14,863 bases of DNA from Turicibacter sp. (lineage in GTDB: Bacteria; Bacillota; Bacilli; MOL361; Turicibacteraceae), in the NCBI GenBank assembly GCA_030531025.1, contig JAUMTV010000077.1, positions 1 to 14,863 on the forward strand, written 5' to 3'. Position numbers and translations under genes: made by a program. The notes beneath the pieces are model-generated. The model saw only the letters and a program-made list of their open reading frames with translations, was not told the DNA's origin and searched no databases. Below, one piece after another: positions 14,521 through 14,863 of this stretch; the first letter of the stretch is position 1; each line of letters starts with the position of its first letter.

Positions 14521-14611
14521 GGAGCAGTACTCAAGTGGCTGAAGAGGTGCCCCTGCTAAGGGTATAGGTCGGGCAACCGGCGCGAGGGTTCAAATCCCTC
14601 CTGCTCCGCCA
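14521..14611 (+). tRNA. tRNA-Ser(GCU)
   Basis: A class II tRNA of 91 bases including encoded CCA. Acceptor stem GGAGCAG/CTGCTCC, anticodon loop CTGCTAA with anticodon GCT (14555-14557), a long variable arm (about 14565-14585) and GGTTCAAATCC as T arm. First gene of the array, reading AGC/AGU codons. Confidence 0.96.
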
Positions 14612-14642
14612 TTATAAAAATGAGATGGTGAATTAATTGTAT

Positions 14643-14719
14643 GGCCCGTTGGTGAAGCGGTTTAACACACATGCCTTTCACGCATGCATACACGGGTTCG
14701 AATCCCGTACGGGTCACCA
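14643..14719 (+). tRNA. tRNA-Glu(UUC)
   Basis: A 77-base tRNA with encoded CCA. Acceptor GGCCCGT/ACGGGTC (one G-T wobble), anticodon stem CATGC/GCATG, loop CTTTCAC with anticodon TTC (14677-14679), T loop GGTTCGAATCC. It lies 31 bases after tRNA-Ser. Confidence 0.96.
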
Positions 14720-14728
14720 TTTAAAATA

Positions 14729-14804
14729 GGTCCAGTGGTGTAGCGGTTAACATGCCTGCCTGTCACGCAGGAGATCGCGGGTTCGATTCCCGTCTGGACC
14801 GCCA
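14729..14804 (+). tRNA. tRNA-Asp(GUC)
   Basis: A 76-base tRNA with encoded CCA. Acceptor GGTCCAG/CTGGACC with G discriminator (a known Asp identity base), anticodon stem CCTGC/GCAGG, loop CTGTCAC with anticodon GTC (14762-14764). Only nine bases separate it from tRNA-Glu. Confidence 0.96.
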
Positions 14805-14811
14805 TTTGAAA

Positions 14812-14863
14812 CGGGAAGTGGCTCAGCTTGGTAGAGCACCTGGTTTGGGACCAGGGGGTCGCA
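14812..14863 (+). tRNA. tRNA-Pro(UGG), partial at window end
   Basis: The 5' half of a tRNA: acceptor strand CGGGAAG, D arm GCTCAGCTTGGTAGAGC, anticodon stem CCTGG/CCAGG, loop TTTGGGA with anticodon TGG (14846-14848). The C at position 1 is typical of bacterial tRNA-Pro. The T arm and 3' acceptor strand lie beyond the window, and the array probably continues. Confidence 0.9.

Noticed and set aside
14521..14863. tRNA array as an integration site for a mobile element
   Set aside because: No integrase gene, direct repeat of a tRNA 3' end or phage gene is seen within the window.

Overview
The window is chromosomal DNA from a low-GC Bacillota (Firmicutes) bacterium. Evidence is the AT-rich sequence, strong AGGAGG-type ribosome binding sites, sigma-A-type promoters and a Gram-positive type II fatty-acid-synthesis (FAS II) operon that uses FabK. 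A Turicibacter or Erysipelotrichia-like host is my best guess, but that rests only on general impression; the genus cannot be proved from the sequence.

Layout. (1) Positions 1-192 hold the 3' end of an unrecognised plus-strand gene. It converges on a minus-strand sugar O-acetyltransferase gene (220-834) across a shared bidirectional terminator. (2) The minus-strand pair 2020-917 encodes a DUF4438 protein and a small zinc-ribbon protein, transcribed away from the fatty-acid cluster. (3) Positions 2169-12636 are the core of the window. A FabK-like/nitronate monooxygenase-family flavoprotein with a cysteine cluster comes first. It is followed by accB-accC-accD-accA-fabH-fabK-fabD-fabG-fabF-fabZ, closed by a strong intrinsic terminator. 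(4) Positions 12657-14415 carry a small four-helix membrane protein, a gene-poor AT-rich stretch, and a secreted M23 peptidase resembling the sporulation endopeptidase LytH. (5) From 14457 a strong promoter drives a tRNA array Ser(GCU)-Glu(UUC)-Asp(GUC)-Pro(UGG); the last tRNA is cut by the window end.

How the genes work together. AccB, AccC, AccD and AccA make malonyl-CoA. FabD moves malonyl to ACP. FabH primes the chain with acetyl-CoA or a branched acyl-CoA, and FabF, FabG, FabZ and FabK run the elongation cycle. The ACP gene usually found next to fabK is absent, as is any regulator gene (fabT or fapR).

The most interesting signal is regulatory. FabT-type palindromes (TTTGAnnnTCAAA) occur twice before the first flavoprotein gene. 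Just downstream of a near-consensus promoter before accB, one perfect copy starts an array of three 16-bp tandem repeats. This points to control by an unlinked FabT-like MarR-family repressor and places the leading flavoprotein in the same regulon. I found no clearly new defence, mobile or CRISPR-like system; the window is mainly housekeeping.
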